Assembly (NCBI GenBank): GCA_903813345.2
Contig: CAIIXF020000005.1
Location: forward strand, 34,909,375 to 34,973,374
Source: Owenia fusiformis
Lineage: Eukaryota; Annelida; Polychaeta; Sabellida; Oweniidae
Length of the DNA: 64,000 nt
Direction of reading: 5' to 3'
Positions within the stretch are counted from its first letter, which is position 1. Every line of letters begins with the position of its first letter. The translations under genes were made by a program, and so were the position numbers. The notes under the pieces are model-generated. The model saw only the letters and a program-made list of their open reading frames with translations. It was not told the DNA's origin and did not search any database. Of this stretch, positions 11,041 to 22,151 are shown piece by piece.

Positions 11041-11558
11041 AGGAGGAGGGAAAGTAGCGCAACAGATTTTGGACAGGCATATGTTGGATTTTGGCTATTT
11101 TGTGAGGATTTAAACAGGTGCATATGCTAGGCCAATGCATTACCTCCAGGAAAAGCACTCATAGAGATGATAAAATAAGTTTGACATTAAGACAGGGAAG
11201 ATACAAACGTATTTTTCTGAAATGTTTACCTGATTTTCAACCCCTTCCACCCCTGCTTTTTTAATTTTTTGCATTAATATGTTGCGTTTTGACACACAGT
11301 TAACCAATATAAAAGAATAAGTAATTCCTTTTAGATAAAGTGGAAAACAATATTTCCCATGTTATTTTCCCATAGGGAAAACTCATGCGATCCATTGCTT
11401 TCAGCAAATTTTGGTCACCCATCATGAATATTTTTAAAACCCCTGAAGGAATTACTTATTCCTTTAAAGGGGTTAACTGTGTGTCATATGCCCCTGTTTA
11501 AATCCTAAGAGAATAGCCAAAATCCAGCATATGACTGTCCGAAATCTCTCCTCCTTTA
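11041..11558. mobile_element. MITE upstream of the GPCR gene
   Basis: Long terminal inverted repeats of about 85 bp: the left arm runs from AGGAGGAGG through GGATTTTGGCTATTTTG to GGATTTAAACAGG, and the right arm is its complement with scattered mismatches. A second, inner inverted pair (GACACACAGTTAACC with AATAAGTAATTCC) lies at 11290-11330 and 11445-11485. It is flanked by a direct repeat TCAGTAAA (11033-11040 and 11559-11566), an 8-bp duplication consistent with hAT-type insertion; a 4-bp TCAG duplication with longer ends is an alternative reading. No coding capacity. Confidence 0.75.
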
Positions 11559-11651
11559 TCAGTAAAACCGTACTACTCTTTACGTAACAAAAACAAACAC
11601 AATCGTTTGCCACTTCGTGTAAATCAGGATTTTGAAGTGTTAAAAATTAGA

Positions 11652-12623
11652 ATGGATGGCACTAGAACATTAGAACACAATGTAAGTTACTTGTACAACT
11701 GGCAAAGGGAAGTGGATACAAGAAATGTACACATTGGACTGTTATGTTGGGCTGTCGTCATCTTTGTTTTCATGATTCTTAACAATGGTTTGCTAATAAC
11801 AGTAGTTTTAAAACATGAATACTTGCAGACGCCTCCAAATATCATAGTCTTGAACATAGCAATAGTTGACTTCATACAAGGATTATTTGGAATACCGATT
11901 CGAGAAGCCATGACATATGAATATGACATAGCAAGAGGTCTCGTTCTAGGTATGGTTGATAAAAAATACGTTTGCTTCTTGCGAATATTCTTTACGCTGC
12001 TTAGTACAGGTGGCGAATTGTTCCTTTTTGCCACACTGGCAATAGAGCGCTTTGTAGCGATTGTGTTGCCATTTCGTTATGATCGTTGGATGTGTAAGAG
12101 AAATACGATTTTACTTAGCCTGTTATGTTGGGTTCTTGTATTCGTCATTACTGCCCCTGCATTCCTTGTCTGGAACAGGTGGGACGTCAACAAACAGTGT
12201 TCAGTACAGAACACACTTCTTAATGTTTATAACTCAGCCGTCTTGAATCCCATTGTTTACGCTTCGATGGTACTAACGGCCGGCTTGTATGGGAAGATAT
12301 TCTGGGTTGCCAAAATGAAGCGCTCGCAGATTCTGGCTCAGATTCAAGCCGTGAACCATACCAAAGCTGTGGCATATAAACGTATCTTCAAGATCCTGAA
12401 AAACGTAGTAACAATCTTAGGTTTATTTATACTATCTTGGATTCCATTACTTTTCGTGAGAATCGTTCTGACTCGCACAAGTCTCGATTCGGGCACGATT
12501 TTTGTACTAATGAGTATCACATACAAAATATTATTGGTAAAATCTGTGGTTAATCCAATAATATTCTGTAAGAAAGACAGGAGGTTACGAATGGCGGTAT
12601 CAAAACTGTTACGTTTACGTTAA
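11652..12623 (+). CDS. Rhodopsin-family G-protein-coupled receptor
   Basis: A single-exon receptor of 323 aa, predicted to sit in the plasma membrane with seven helices. It has an N-glycosylation site (N10), TM1 with N44-N45-G46, TM2 with LNIAIVD (Asp 73), Cys 108 at the top of TM3, an ERF motif (132-134) in place of DRY, Cys 183 in the second outer loop as disulfide partner, SWIP (262-265) in place of CWxP in TM6, and NPIIF (301-305) in place of NPxxY, followed by Cys 306 and a short basic tail. ATG 11652 is chosen because the frame's upstream part has only a TTG start and no hydrophobic signal. The ligand is not predictable: it belongs to the large set of divergent class A receptors expanded in marine invertebrates. 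A MITE ends 93 bp upstream of the ATG. Confidence 0.9.
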   Translation: MDGTRTLEHNVSYLYNWQREVDTRNVHIGLLCWAVVIFVFMILNNGLLITVVLKHEYLQTPPNIIVLNIAIVDFIQGLFGIPIREAMTYEYDIARGLVLGMVDKKYVCFLRIFFTLLSTGGELFLFATLAIERFVAIVLPFRYDRWMCKRNTILLSLLCWVLVFVITAPAFLVWNRWDVNKQCSVQNTLLNVYNSAVLNPIVYASMVLTAGLYGKIFWVAKMKRSQILAQIQAVNHTKAVAYKRIFKILKNVVTILGLFILSWIPLLFVRIVLTRTSLDSGTIFVLMSITYKILLVKSVVNPIIFCKKDRRLRMAVSKLLRLR

Positions 12624-13424
12624 CAAAATGAAGAAGTTCATTTCATACCTGATGGATCGAGGAGCACGACCACCAGATTGTATCTTGATGATAATAATGG
12701 TGCGTTTGGGGTCGCAACAAGAGACGCAAGAGATGAAAGAGGTACTGGAGTACCAAATAGCGCAGACTGTTCAGTGGTGAAGTTTTAAATGTCATCAATT
12801 ACATGGTAAATGTGGCTTCGCAAAATGTCTTTCGTGTGTGTTTATAGGGTATATCCATCATATTTGATCTCCAGCAATCGTACGGCGGGCGTAGCTTCCC
12901 AAAAGCGAGAGAAATATGCAGCATAAAATGAAGGCATAAGCAGAACGATGTATAGTATTGTATATTTGTTTATTAAAGTCTCACATGTCTCCTGGACATC
13001 AAGCCGTTGCCGGCTTAGGAGAGACTATAAAATGTAGTACATTAGAATTCAATTTTTAAAATGGTGTTTAAAATATAATCAGTTTAGCCATATTAAAATA
13101 TTAATGTTCTTCTGTGTTTCATTATATTAATCAATGTATATTTCCCGACAACAGCCAGATTGAGCCCGTTTTACGATGTTTTCGCAGGACTGGCAAGAAC
13201 GGGTAAGAACTAGTTTGGTGTGATAGGGGGGTTAGACAAGTTACTTAGCAAATAATTGTTTTATATTTTAAGCGTTCAGTGTTGTATGAGAAAGATGATA
13301 TTGTTACGTAAATGACTAGGCAGTTCGTAGCAGAATGTGATGTCTATAGCGTGACGTAATTGATGAAGTAATTACCTCTAGTATGTGATATGTGCGTAAG
13401 AGACTAGGCAGTTCACAGCAGAAT
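12624..13424. other. Intergenic region with direct repeats around the next transposon
   Basis: No gene is supported. A motif CTAGGCAGTTC.NAGCAGAAT occurs twice (about 13317-13335 and 13404-13424), and the GAATGTGATGTCTAT.GCGTGACGTAATTGA segment at about 13334-13372 is found again immediately right of the following transposon at 15868-15900. The transposon therefore inserted into a pre-existing short tandem repeat. Confidence 0.6.
12962..13040 (-). mobile_element. Probable 3' tail of a retroelement
   Basis: On the minus strand this reads as a nested stem-loop (GTCTCTCCT…AGGAGAC enclosing AAGCCG-GCAA-CGGCTT) followed by TTTAATAAACAAATATAC. A strong terminal hairpin followed by an AATAAA-containing tail is typical of non-LTR retroelement 3' ends. 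There is no linked reverse transcriptase frame. Confidence 0.35.
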
Positions 13425-15866
13425 CACTGGGGGGTATCGTGATGCAACAACACCGTGTTGTTGCATCAAGATGGCCAGACTTCCGGTGATAGATTTTCGT
13501 CCGATATTTTGTTTTCCCAATTTAAACCCATTTCTAGGACGAGTTGCTCAATAATCATACACGTGCAGTTAGCTCATGATCTATATTTAAAAAAACTCTC
13601 ATTAGTATGCATGTAGCATCATCAAGAAGCGAGAAATTCGCGGTTTTAATTCCTCACTATTGATGCAACAACACCACTCTGTTTATTATCAATGATGCAA
13701 CAACACCAATGTGCTGATGCAAAAACGCCAATATAATGTATCATTGAACAAGAGAAACTGTTTTATGTTCTGTTTATAGGTGTTGGTCGGGACATGAATA
13801 AAACGCGTGAGTGCGTGGTTCATGAATGAAACGTATTTTGTTTGGTTCCTTAATGTATTTGTCTTTATCAAAGTTAAAAGGATATACAAGGTAAAGTAAA
13901 TACATAGGCTAAGTATTGAATCCCCGTGAGCCAACCTCATTGATATTGTATCTGAAAAATAAAGATTATTCATTTTCTAAATTAAATCCCCTTGATTTAC
14001 CGTATCGTATGGGAATTGTTTACAAAGAACTGATATAACTAGACTTTGGAAATTAAACAAGTTCAAATTCAGACTCCAGATCTGGATTTTTTTAAGCCGA
14101 GTCATCCAGAAAAAGATGGATGGATGGATGGATGAAATAGGAAGGAGGGATATGACAGAATAGGATGGAACGATGGGAGAGAATAGAGAAGAAAGATAGG
14201 ATAGAATAGCAAGGAAGGATAAGATAGGAAGGAAAGGATAGGAAGGATAGATAGATAGGAAGGAAAGGATATGAAGGATAGATAGGAAGGAACGGATAGG
14301 GATAAAAGGGATAGGATAGGAAGGATAGGATAGAATAAGAAGGAACGATAGGATAGAATAGTAGGATAGGATAGGAAGGATGGATGGGGTTTTCAACATT
14401 TTCTTCGCTACTCTTGACTTTCTATCAGGATACCATCAGATCGATTTTTCTCGAAATTTCAAAACGCCATAACTTCCGAACCGGAAGTCGGATCGAAATT
14501 TGGTTTGCAGATTCTGATTCCTGAGAAAATCTTATTCTTCATTCATAACTCAAACGTTAATTTTGGAGAATTTTTTATTTTGACCTACTTTTTGGGCACC
14601 ATATCTCAAAAGTGGGTTAAAATACTTTCTGACGGCAAAAGGCTAACACTATTAGTACACTCTTGGCTACGCATGTATACACAATTTCGAAGAATATAAT
14701 TGAAGTGTAGTGTCAGAATCCCAAAAATAAGGAAAACTTTGAATTTGACCTGGATTTTGACCTAGACATTTTTGTGTCCAAATTTTGAAGCTAGATTGCT
14801 TTTGAGGTACCCTTCATTTAAAGGCTTTCATTAAATTAAGCTGTACTCGGTCGTATATATGTCGTATTTTACACTTCAAAAAAAATTCCCATTGACTTAA
14901 CATGGGGCACCAAATTTAGCGATTTTGAGTTTTCAAAACGCCATAACTTCCGATGAGTGTTGGTTTAATGATATTGCAGTTATACAATGCTATTATAATA
15001 GAGGTTATTTACAGAGAGGGATTCACTATTGGTTTTATTCCGGGACACATTATGATATTTCCCGAGGGCCCAGGGGGAATCTGGGATTACTGTACCCCTA
15101 TCAATTTACCTTTTCGGGACCTAAATCCTATTACCAACCTTTTTACTCAATCGGGGAGAACGAATCCAAAGAGAACAATACTTCTACATGTGCGCTGTGC
15201 AAGATTTCCAATAGCTTGTCGTGTTTACCGAGAACGAAAGATGTTTGTCCACCATTTTGAATGATACTAACTGGTATCAGGGTCATCAAGCTATGGAACA
15301 GGGGTTTATGATAATAGATTGGGTTACTATAGCTTGCAATGTTAAAGGCGATTGAACTATGTTATAAAACAACTTCCAGTACATTATGATATTTAAAAGT
15401 ATAAATTTTTGAAAATACATATAAAGAATCTTCGCCCGCAGGACGTGCATTTTGAATGCCCGAGAAGAACGCAAATGGGTACTGGCCCGGTGTTGCAACA
15501 GTAGCATTTAAAAATCTGTTCCTCTCGAGATTTATGATCTTCTGAAATTATACTATTAATTGGTGTTGTTGCATCGTTGCTCAAATCTAGAGGAGTGTTG
15601 TTGCATCTTCGGTTTGGTGTTGTTGCATCAATAGTGAGGAACTAAAACCGTGAACTTCTTGCTTCTTGATGATGCTACATGTATACCAATGACAGTTTCT
15701 TTAAATATAGATCGTGCGCTAACTTCACGTGTATGGTTATTGAGAAACTCGTCCTAGAAATGGGTTTAAATTGGGGAAACAACATATCGTACGAAAATCT
15801 ATCACCGGAAGTCTGGCCATCTTGATGCAACAACACGGTGTTGTTGCATCACGTTACTCCCCAGTG
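13425..15866. mobile_element. 2.4-kb DNA transposon with long TIRs and 5-bp TSD
   Basis: The termini are inverted repeats of about 250 bp that start CACTGGGG(G/A)GTA(T/A)CGTGATG. Both carry a perfect hairpin made from TGATGCAACAACAC and its complement, then CCGGTGATAGATTTTCG and further GATGCAACAACACC copies at the inner edges. AGAAT flanks both sides (13420-13424 and 15867-15871). A 5-bp target duplication with a CAC-starting end is the signature of Transib/RAG-type elements, but the heptamer-like end (CACTGGG) is not the canonical CACWRTG. The interior has a GGATA-type repeat and short reading frames without recognisable transposase, so the copy is non-autonomous. Confidence 0.8.
14115..14392. 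repeat. GGATA/GGAAGGA short tandem repeat
   Basis: About 280 bp of imperfect GGATA, GGAAGGA, ATAGAATAGGA and GGATGGATGG repeats, inside the 2.4-kb transposon. The opposite strand reads through as a Pro/Ser/Leu/Ile-rich frame, which is a by-product of the repeat. Confidence 0.85.
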
Positions 15867-16231
15867 AGAATGTGATGTCTATTGCGTGACGTAATTGAAG
15901 TAATGACTATTCATCTGTGATTATCGTGATTCGAAATATTACCTGTTATGAGATGAGACAAAATATTTATTAATCATTCCCAGAGTGACCTCACCTTGCT
16001 GAACTTTACGTCCATTGCTACAATTCTATGATAAACAATATGGTGAAATATCATAATTCCTGTGATTAACTGTGGCGTGATAGTTATGCAGTTGATACTG
16101 CGTACATGAATAATCAACCCATATTGCTGATATTGCGTATTCCTTATGGTATCTGATGCTGCATTCGTGAACATTAATCCATATTTCATTAAGTGAGATA
16201 CCATATCCTATCGAGGAATCCCGAATATATA
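15867..16231. other. Short spacer between two transposons
   Basis: Sequence between the 5-bp-TSD element and the mariner element. Its first 40 bp repeat the sequence left of the former element. No gene is visible. Confidence 0.45.
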
Positions 16232-17244
16232 CAGTGTGTCCCAAAAAAAAGGAAACCAGCAATAGATTGCTTATTTCTCAAATATGAATAATAATAGGAA
16301 AATTTCACAGCTACCATCTGATAGGTTATGATGTCCTTTTTCTTATGATACCAAAGGTGTTTATTTTTCTTCACGGATGACTGAGTTCTAAGAGATTCAA
16401 GTGACCATGTCAGAAATTGGTTTGTGCCACTTTTTCTGTCATGAATGGCTGAACAATGAGGGATTAAAATGGCTATGCAAGACCATGTCCTATTCGAAAT
16501 ACACATTTCTGAACAAGCATTCAACATAGCAAGTTCATGCAGCTGACCCAAGATCAAAGAGTATTCGTAGTGCTCCTCCTCATCGTCGGATTATCGTACG
16601 GGACAGATTAAGGGCGCTGTTCAACAGAAGAGTGATTGCCTTGAACCACGAGATTGGGTGGCCACCAAGATCCCCAGACCTGACACCCTGCGACTTCTTC
16701 CTTTGGGGATATCTTAAGGGTAAAGTCTTCACAACACCACCAAGAGACATTGATGATCTAAGGGCCAGGATTGTCGCAGCAGTGAAGGATTTAAGGGGAC
16801 AGAGAGACATCATCGGGGATGCAGTACGTGCTATGAGATCATGGGGAGACATTTGCATTGAAAGGAATGGGGGTCATGTTGAAGGACACTGGGGTTAAAA
16901 CAACTTTAAATGGACATTGGGATTTAAAAGGGGTGTTAAATATGATATGTGTAATTTTAATTGGAATAAATGAGTAAAAGAGTGATATCCTTATGTTTGT
17001 TGTTACTTATCACTTTGTAATGATGGTGAAATTGACTTGGCTGAAAGTGGTACAAACTCATTTCTGACATGGTCACTTAAATCCCTTATAACTCAGTCAT
17101 CCGTGAAGGAAAATAGACAACTTTGGTATCGTAAGAAAGAGGACATCATAATCTATCAGATGGTAGCTGTGAAATTTTCCTATCATTATTCATATTTGAG
17201 AAATAAGCAATCTATTGCTGGTTTCCTTTTTTTGGGACACCCTG
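16232..17244 (+). mobile_element. Mariner-like element, internally deleted
   Basis: Flanked by TA (16230-16231 and 17245-17246), with termini CAGTGTGTCCCAAAAAAAAG and the complement of CAGGGTGTCCCAAAAAAAGG. The inverted similarity continues inward for about 200 bp. At 1013 bp it is shorter than a typical 1.3-kb mariner and keeps only the C-terminal third of a transposase gene. This copy cannot be autonomous. Confidence 0.9.
16563..16898 (+). pseudogene. Mariner transposase C-terminal remnant
   Basis: The frame contains RDRLRALFNRRVI…, then WPPRSPDLTPCDFFLWGYLK, the hallmark third-catalytic-aspartate region of mariner-family transposases (the Asp in the SPDLTP segment or the one two residues before FFLWGY). 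It continues with a TPPRDIDDLRARI segment and ends at a stop at 16896-16898. The N-terminal helix-turn-helix region and the first two catalytic aspartates are missing. The frame is otherwise free of stops, suggesting a fairly young deletion. Confidence 0.85.
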
Positions 17245-17246
17245 TA

Positions 17247-18330
17247 TAAGCATCTCGCAGTGATTGTGATATACAGGGTGATCATAAAACTATAGATCTA
17301 CAATATCTCCTGATAAACAATTGAGTATTCGAAATATGAACAATACTAGTAAAATTTGTGTATAATCAAGTTTGGAGTGTTTAGAGTAATTAACCGGAAC
17401 GCAGATAGATCTGTTAAGTAGGATAGGCGTTAGGTGCTAGTTGGTGTACATATTGCTGTGTTATTCATGTTCTTATTTTATATTTATGCGAACACAAGCT
17501 GTATTTTAATAAATGTTAATATTATGTTATTTTAATTGAATATTTTGTCAGGTCATTAAACCATACCCGGGAAATCTTGACACATATTTTTTATGAATAT
17601 GATGAAAAGAAGCTCACTTAAGCTTGTAACCTAGAGAATAATATCAAATTAAGAGTCAGGTAACCTATTACATTAACTGTACATTAACTATGGGTGAAAT
17701 TTACACCCTCCTATACATATTGGAACGCCCGATATCAACTGAAATCGGTTTAGGAAAAGGCCATGGAACCAAACGAAGAGACACGACAACTTGATAGTAT
17801 TTTTTTAGAGTGGGATGAAAATATTTGCAACACTTCTTTGCCATGTGGTATTTGTATAGAGCTAGACGAGAGTTGTATGAAATTGCAAATAAATATACAG
17901 TGCGTATCAAAAAAACGCAACAGATTGTTATCTCGAAAAAGCACAAAATAAGTGATAACAGCATTGATTTCATTCAATGCACCATAAAGCCACGTGTCTC
18001 CTCTTTACAATGGTATATCATTATGTTGTTATTTGCAAATTGGGGCAAAATTCAGCTCGGTCCCAAGTTTTAAACATTGCAAAAGTCAGTACAAGGGGCA
18101 TATGGGGCTATTGGAAGAAGGTGTGACAGGTGTGGCATAGACAGTAAAGTGTTCATACTCATATTCTTGCAAGAATACGTCCTATACCCCTCCAAATTGC
18201 CACCACTTCCTTGCACATAAAGATGCGCTCATCTGTCCACGTCATGCATGGTTTAGCCTTGAGTCATCTGTGGGTTAAAGCAGAGAAAAGCAGCCCATGG
18301 GCAATTCTTTCTCGAGGTTTTGCAATATAG
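17247..18330. other. Spacer with two orphan mariner ends
   Basis: No gene is supported. A mariner-type end, TA followed by CAGGGTGATCATAAAACTAT, occurs at 17274, and another, TA followed by CAGTGCGTATCAAAAAAACG, at 17898. I could not find a matching opposite end for either, so they look like solo fragments. Confidence 0.4.
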
Positions 18331-18339
18331 GGAACAACT

Positions 18340-19525
18340 TAGCCTTGCCCAAGTCGGTATTTTTTACTTATCTGATCTTGAATTTTTACCACCTTGTACA
18401 ATTCAATACATCGCCGCTGCTATTATGCTAAGTTATTCAGCGGTTTCGAGATTTCCATAATACGTACGCTGTCAGGGATATCGCGAAACCTTATTGATTG
18501 ACAAGATCGCATGGTCACTACGTGTGACTTCAGGCTGATTGACCAATCAAAACGTTAGGTTGACCTGCATAAACTAAGAACCTGTCTACGGCTTGAAATT
18601 CAATAATCTGATCCCGGGGATCTGATTGAGTGTTTCTTTAGAGTTACAATATATAAATGTACATTTGAATGTATGCAGTCATTAATATAAATTCGAACAT
18701 GACTGTATTCACACCTTCTATAAACTGTAAACAAAGTCAACAGTTCACCCGGGGTATATTCGCGAAGAATACCCCTGGTAATAAGTGTAATGTGTGACGT
18801 CATAACGGTGGGTCGTAGTAATGGCGGATCATCATTGAATATTCGAAACCTTTTGATGAGTTTTCATGTTCGAATCGTAATATAGACCGAAGAGCAGGGG
18901 TAATATCGTCGAATGTACCCCTAAGGGCTAGGCACAAAAGCTTTCGAACCCCTCACTCCCTTCGGTCGTTCGGGGTACAGAAATAGTTTGTGCCTAGTCC
19001 TGCGGGGTGTATTCGACAATATAACCCCTGCTCTTCGGTCTATATTTCTTAATTAAATCATGCGATTCAATGTTGATTTAAAACTGAATTAGCGAAGAAA
19101 ATGCACGAATACCGAGTACGGTCATATAGTCGTCGATCTGATTCAGTGATTGAATCTCAGCTTAGATGTTCGATCATTTGAATTCAGCGTTCGTTTCAAC
19201 GTTTCCTTTTGAAATCTTCTCACCCCCGGGTATCCGATCGATGCCCCGGCATCCACTAAACTCTGATTGATATTTATCTGATAAAATATTTGTGTTTTGC
19301 ATGATGAATTCGTGCAAGATTTGTTCGTGAAAAGTCCCTGTGAAAATGTACTTGTTTTTGACCGTGCATAATAATGAGCTAACGCGTCAGTGCTGTCGTT
19401 GATTGGTCACATTTTACCGACATAAACATTGGGTCGGTAAAGCACGTGGCTTTCTCAGCTCTTGGGTACAAGGCGGTCATAAAAGAAATCAAGATAAGTA
19501 AAAGAGACCGACTTCGGCAAGGCTA
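18340..19525. mobile_element. 1.2-kb DNA transposon with 9-bp TSD
   Basis: Terminal inverted repeats of about 70 bp start TAGCCTTGCC(C/G)AAGTCGGT and continue through TTTTACTTATCT and CGCCTTGTAC/CACCTTGTAC. The flanks are GGAACAACT (18331-18339) and GAAACAACT (19526-19534), a 9-bp duplication with one difference. The interior has no transposase frame. It includes a perfect TGACGTCA (18796-18803), a GGGGTAT…ATACCCC hairpin near 18750, and a nested foldback listed separately. The 9-bp duplication suggests a Mutator-type element. Confidence 0.7.
18880..19046. repeat. Foldback (hairpin) element
   Basis: The arms at 18880-18938 and 18985-19046 are near-perfect inverted copies, containing TATAGACCGAAGAGCAGGGG and CTAGGCACAAA, around a 46-bp loop. 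It lies inside the 1.2-kb transposon and is probably a nested MITE or a structural part of that element. Confidence 0.8.
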
Positions 19526-19862
19526 GAAACAACTTAAAATAAAAATTTTAGGGTCGTTTTGCCCCTTCCCCTAACATTTTTTCACACTATCACATTTTTT
19601 GTAAAAATATCAACCTTACAACGTAATAATATAAGACGAATCCCATTACCATTAAAGTATCGTTGAATAACCTACGTCATAATGAAATCATATGTTGACG
19701 ACCATAATTCACCACAACAACGAGCTACAAAACACAAATTACAAATAACAAATGAGGAAATAATGAATGTCCAATGGACCAATAATTACTTTGGAGACGC
19801 TGACAAATACAATACAAGACTGCGCGGGAAATAATGATTATTAATAGGATGATATTGGGAAC

Positions 19863-20582
19863 ATGGCTGATTATGATGCTTTTGATGCAGACAACACAGA
19901 ACCTAATCAAATTGGCTCAATTAGAGACCTACTAAACCTTTTAACAGAAGACCATCCATCCGGCCATGCAAGTATGATTGACGTTCTTGTAGTATCCCTA
20001 ATGTTATTTTACTTCGGGCCGAAGATCGCCATCATCGCCGTTCTGTATAGCATATTCATAACCATACTACAGTCAAGCGATCCCCCAACCCAGGGTCAGA
20101 ATGAGACATTCATGATTCAAACGTACGAACAGTTCATGTCCATTGACAGAGGTCCAGGTTTTATAGACTTATTGATTCTTATTGTTATGGTGTGGTGTAT
20201 GGGCGCAACGAGTTCCATGACTGCTGTTATGTTTGGAGGACTGATGGCCTGGAAAAGGATACATACTAACAACACTGCTATACGCATGCGCAGCGTTAAT
20301 GGAGAAGAGAATGCAACCATCGCTGAGAACGTGAGGCATTTCATGGATATGGAAGTGGTAGCGTTCACTACTGAGGTACACAATAAGACATTTTGGGGAC
20401 TAATCGGAATACTTTACTTATCCTATGTGACACCACTGTTTGAGTCAACGTATTCACTTTTTCCTCAATTCATCACGTCTATTGTCTTGAACATATCTTC
20501 CACATATTTTTCTTTGCCACTACAACAACTTTATCTCCGTCGACTCCATTTGAGTAATGACTTTGTCCGTCGTGTGTTTTAA
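19863..20582 (+). CDS. Hypothetical multi-pass membrane protein
   Basis: A 239-codon frame starting ATGGCTGAT in a good initiation context (GGAACATGG). I do not recognise the family. The N-terminal 35 residues are acidic and soluble; hydrophobic segments follow at about 37-69, 99-131, 178-192 and 201-220. The first two are similar to each other: MIDVLVVSLMLFYFG aligns with FIDLLILIVMVWCMG, each followed by a hydrophobic stretch, so the protein carries an internal repeat of a helical-hairpin unit. The frame ends in …LYLRRLHLSNDFVRRVF. The real transcript may splice near its end to the exon at 20862, because a polyadenylation signal appears only beyond that exon. The protein is probably an integral membrane protein; its role is unknown. 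Confidence 0.65.
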   Translation: MADYDAFDADNTEPNQIGSIRDLLNLLTEDHPSGHASMIDVLVVSLMLFYFGPKIAIIAVLYSIFITILQSSDPPTQGQNETFMIQTYEQFMSIDRGPGFIDLLILIVMVWCMGATSSMTAVMFGGLMAWKRIHTNNTAIRMRSVNGEENATIAENVRHFMDMEVVAFTTEVHNKTFWGLIGILYLSYVTPLFESTYSLFPQFITSIVLNISSTYFSLPLQQLYLRRLHLSNDFVRRVF

Positions 20583-20861
20583 CGGTTTCAATAATTATAT
20601 TTATTTAAAATGTTTTGTCAATTATAGTGTCCTTGTAGTTGTATAAACTTTCTTTTCGAATTCCCGCTGCTGGCTGCACTCGGTCGATTCGTTTTATATG
20701 TCTCTGAATTGATCGTGTACTGTACGTCACTCAATCTGTTTCAAGGAATTTTGATTGCTGTGTCTTTTGTAACTTTGCTTTCTAGAATTCTAGTAGAGTT
20801 GTTATCCCATTTGTGTCCGTGTGGTCAGTTGCTTTAATCATACGTTATGTTTTTGTTGCAG

Positions 20862-21029
20862 CTACGAGATACTTTACGTGCCTGGGAGAGTTTTCGAGGA
20901 AACACGAGACGGATCATCAGACAAGTAAAAAGAAATCTGACCGAGGAAAGAAACAAACACAAAACAAGTGAAGACAATGAGACATATCTAACATTAACTG
21001 TCTCTAGAAGGAGAAGGCTTAGCTTGTAA
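20862..21029 (+). CDS. Probable last exon of the membrane-protein gene
   Basis: A strong acceptor (ATGTTTTTGTTGCAG) precedes a 55-codon frame: a charged tail LRDTLRAWESFRGNTRRIIR… ending in RRRRLSL and a stop. AATAAA follows at 21122. A basic cytoplasmic tail would suit the upstream membrane protein. The donor is uncertain: a weak in-phase GT at 20574 would join …DFVRR to LRDTL, whereas the better-looking GAGTAATG donor at 20554 is out of phase. It could instead be a separate small gene. Confidence 0.45.
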   Translation, partial: LRDTLRAWESFRGNTRRIIRQVKRNLTEERNKHKTSEDNETYLTLTVSRRRRLSL

Positions 21030-21121
21030 AGTGCAAACATTAGCATTAATCACACACCATTATAAATGTTTATAGTTTCATTAATGATATTAGATAATTT
21101 GTTTGTTATATCGTTTCACAC

Positions 21122-21127
21122 AATAAA
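21122..21127 (+). terminator. Polyadenylation signal
   Basis: AATAAA about 95 bp after the stop of the probable last exon, on the same strand. Confidence 0.5.
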
Positions 21128-22149
21128 TACACTTAGGCACTGACAGCGAATTCATTAGGACAATATAAGATGTATATGCATTGTACAGATAACATCTTTC
21201 GGTTCACTCATCAGTCCATCAGTCATCATTTATATCAGAACTCATTAGTATCTACGATCCATCTTTAGCCCCACAATCATACGTTTAACTTAATGAATCT
21301 TCATTAAATTTCCATTCAAAATCAGTGAGGGGAACTTTTTGGTACAAGAATGATTATTTTACTGAATTCTCGACAGTTGCGACGGAGTTTTATACTAAAA
21401 TGAAAAAATCAATGATACTGCGTATTTTTATAAAACTTTTAATCTGCTTTGATCATTATATGATCGATCAAGCTTACAATGTGTTATGTCTTCAATGTTG
21501 TTTTAAGCTCTCAAGAAAAGTATTTCCCATGTTAGTTATACTCAATATCCGTACCGTTCAGCATCTTCAAGGGTCATCATAATACCCGATAACTATATCT
21601 GCACCAAATACACGACAATCTATTAATGCCAATCAACCGTTGTTGGTATCGCCCCTTTGTGGTCCCTTCTTCATGCCATTGCCTCTGTTGAGATATAACT
21701 CACTCATTCACTTTTTTTCACATTGTACAAACGGAAGTGTATGACGTGCCAGATTTGTAATTACTCGTTTATGATGAATTTTTACACCCATTATATGAAA
21801 CTTTTCTTTTTAGAAACATCAATCATGCTAAATGTACACTTTGGTTTGGTTAAATATTATCAATTTTGTGAAAACAGATCACTCTTTTTGAGATGATACA
21901 GAACGTCTAATCATCTAAAAATCAAATGAAGAAAATAAGTGCTACTAACGGTACCTCAACGTAGTTGGTGAATTTTTTATGAGAGACCTATATTCTTGGA
22001 AAAGACACAATAAATGACTAGCCGTAAATTTGACGCCCTTTTCAACAATGTACATTACAACTGAATGAAATCGTAGGCGTCTTTGCACACGACGTGAGGG
22101 AAAATCCCTGGGGGAGAACGTGGCGTGACACTGATATTCTAGACAATTG
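21128..22149. other. Intergenic region
   Basis: AT-rich sequence without a supportable gene or repeat before the next mariner element. Confidence 0.45.
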
Positions 22150-22151
22150 TA

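Noticed and set aside
11607-11651. Alternative upstream start for the receptor at a TTG codon
   Set aside because: Animal genes rarely start at TTG, and the added 15 residues contain no signal or motif; ATG 11652 is preferred.
14925-15264. Overlapping frames of about 100 codons inside the 2.4-kb transposon
   Set aside because: Two frames overlap in the same direction with no recognisable transposase motif and no catalytic pattern.
20117-20383. Minus-strand frames opposite the membrane-protein gene
   Set aside because: They are antisense shadows of the plus-strand coding frame.
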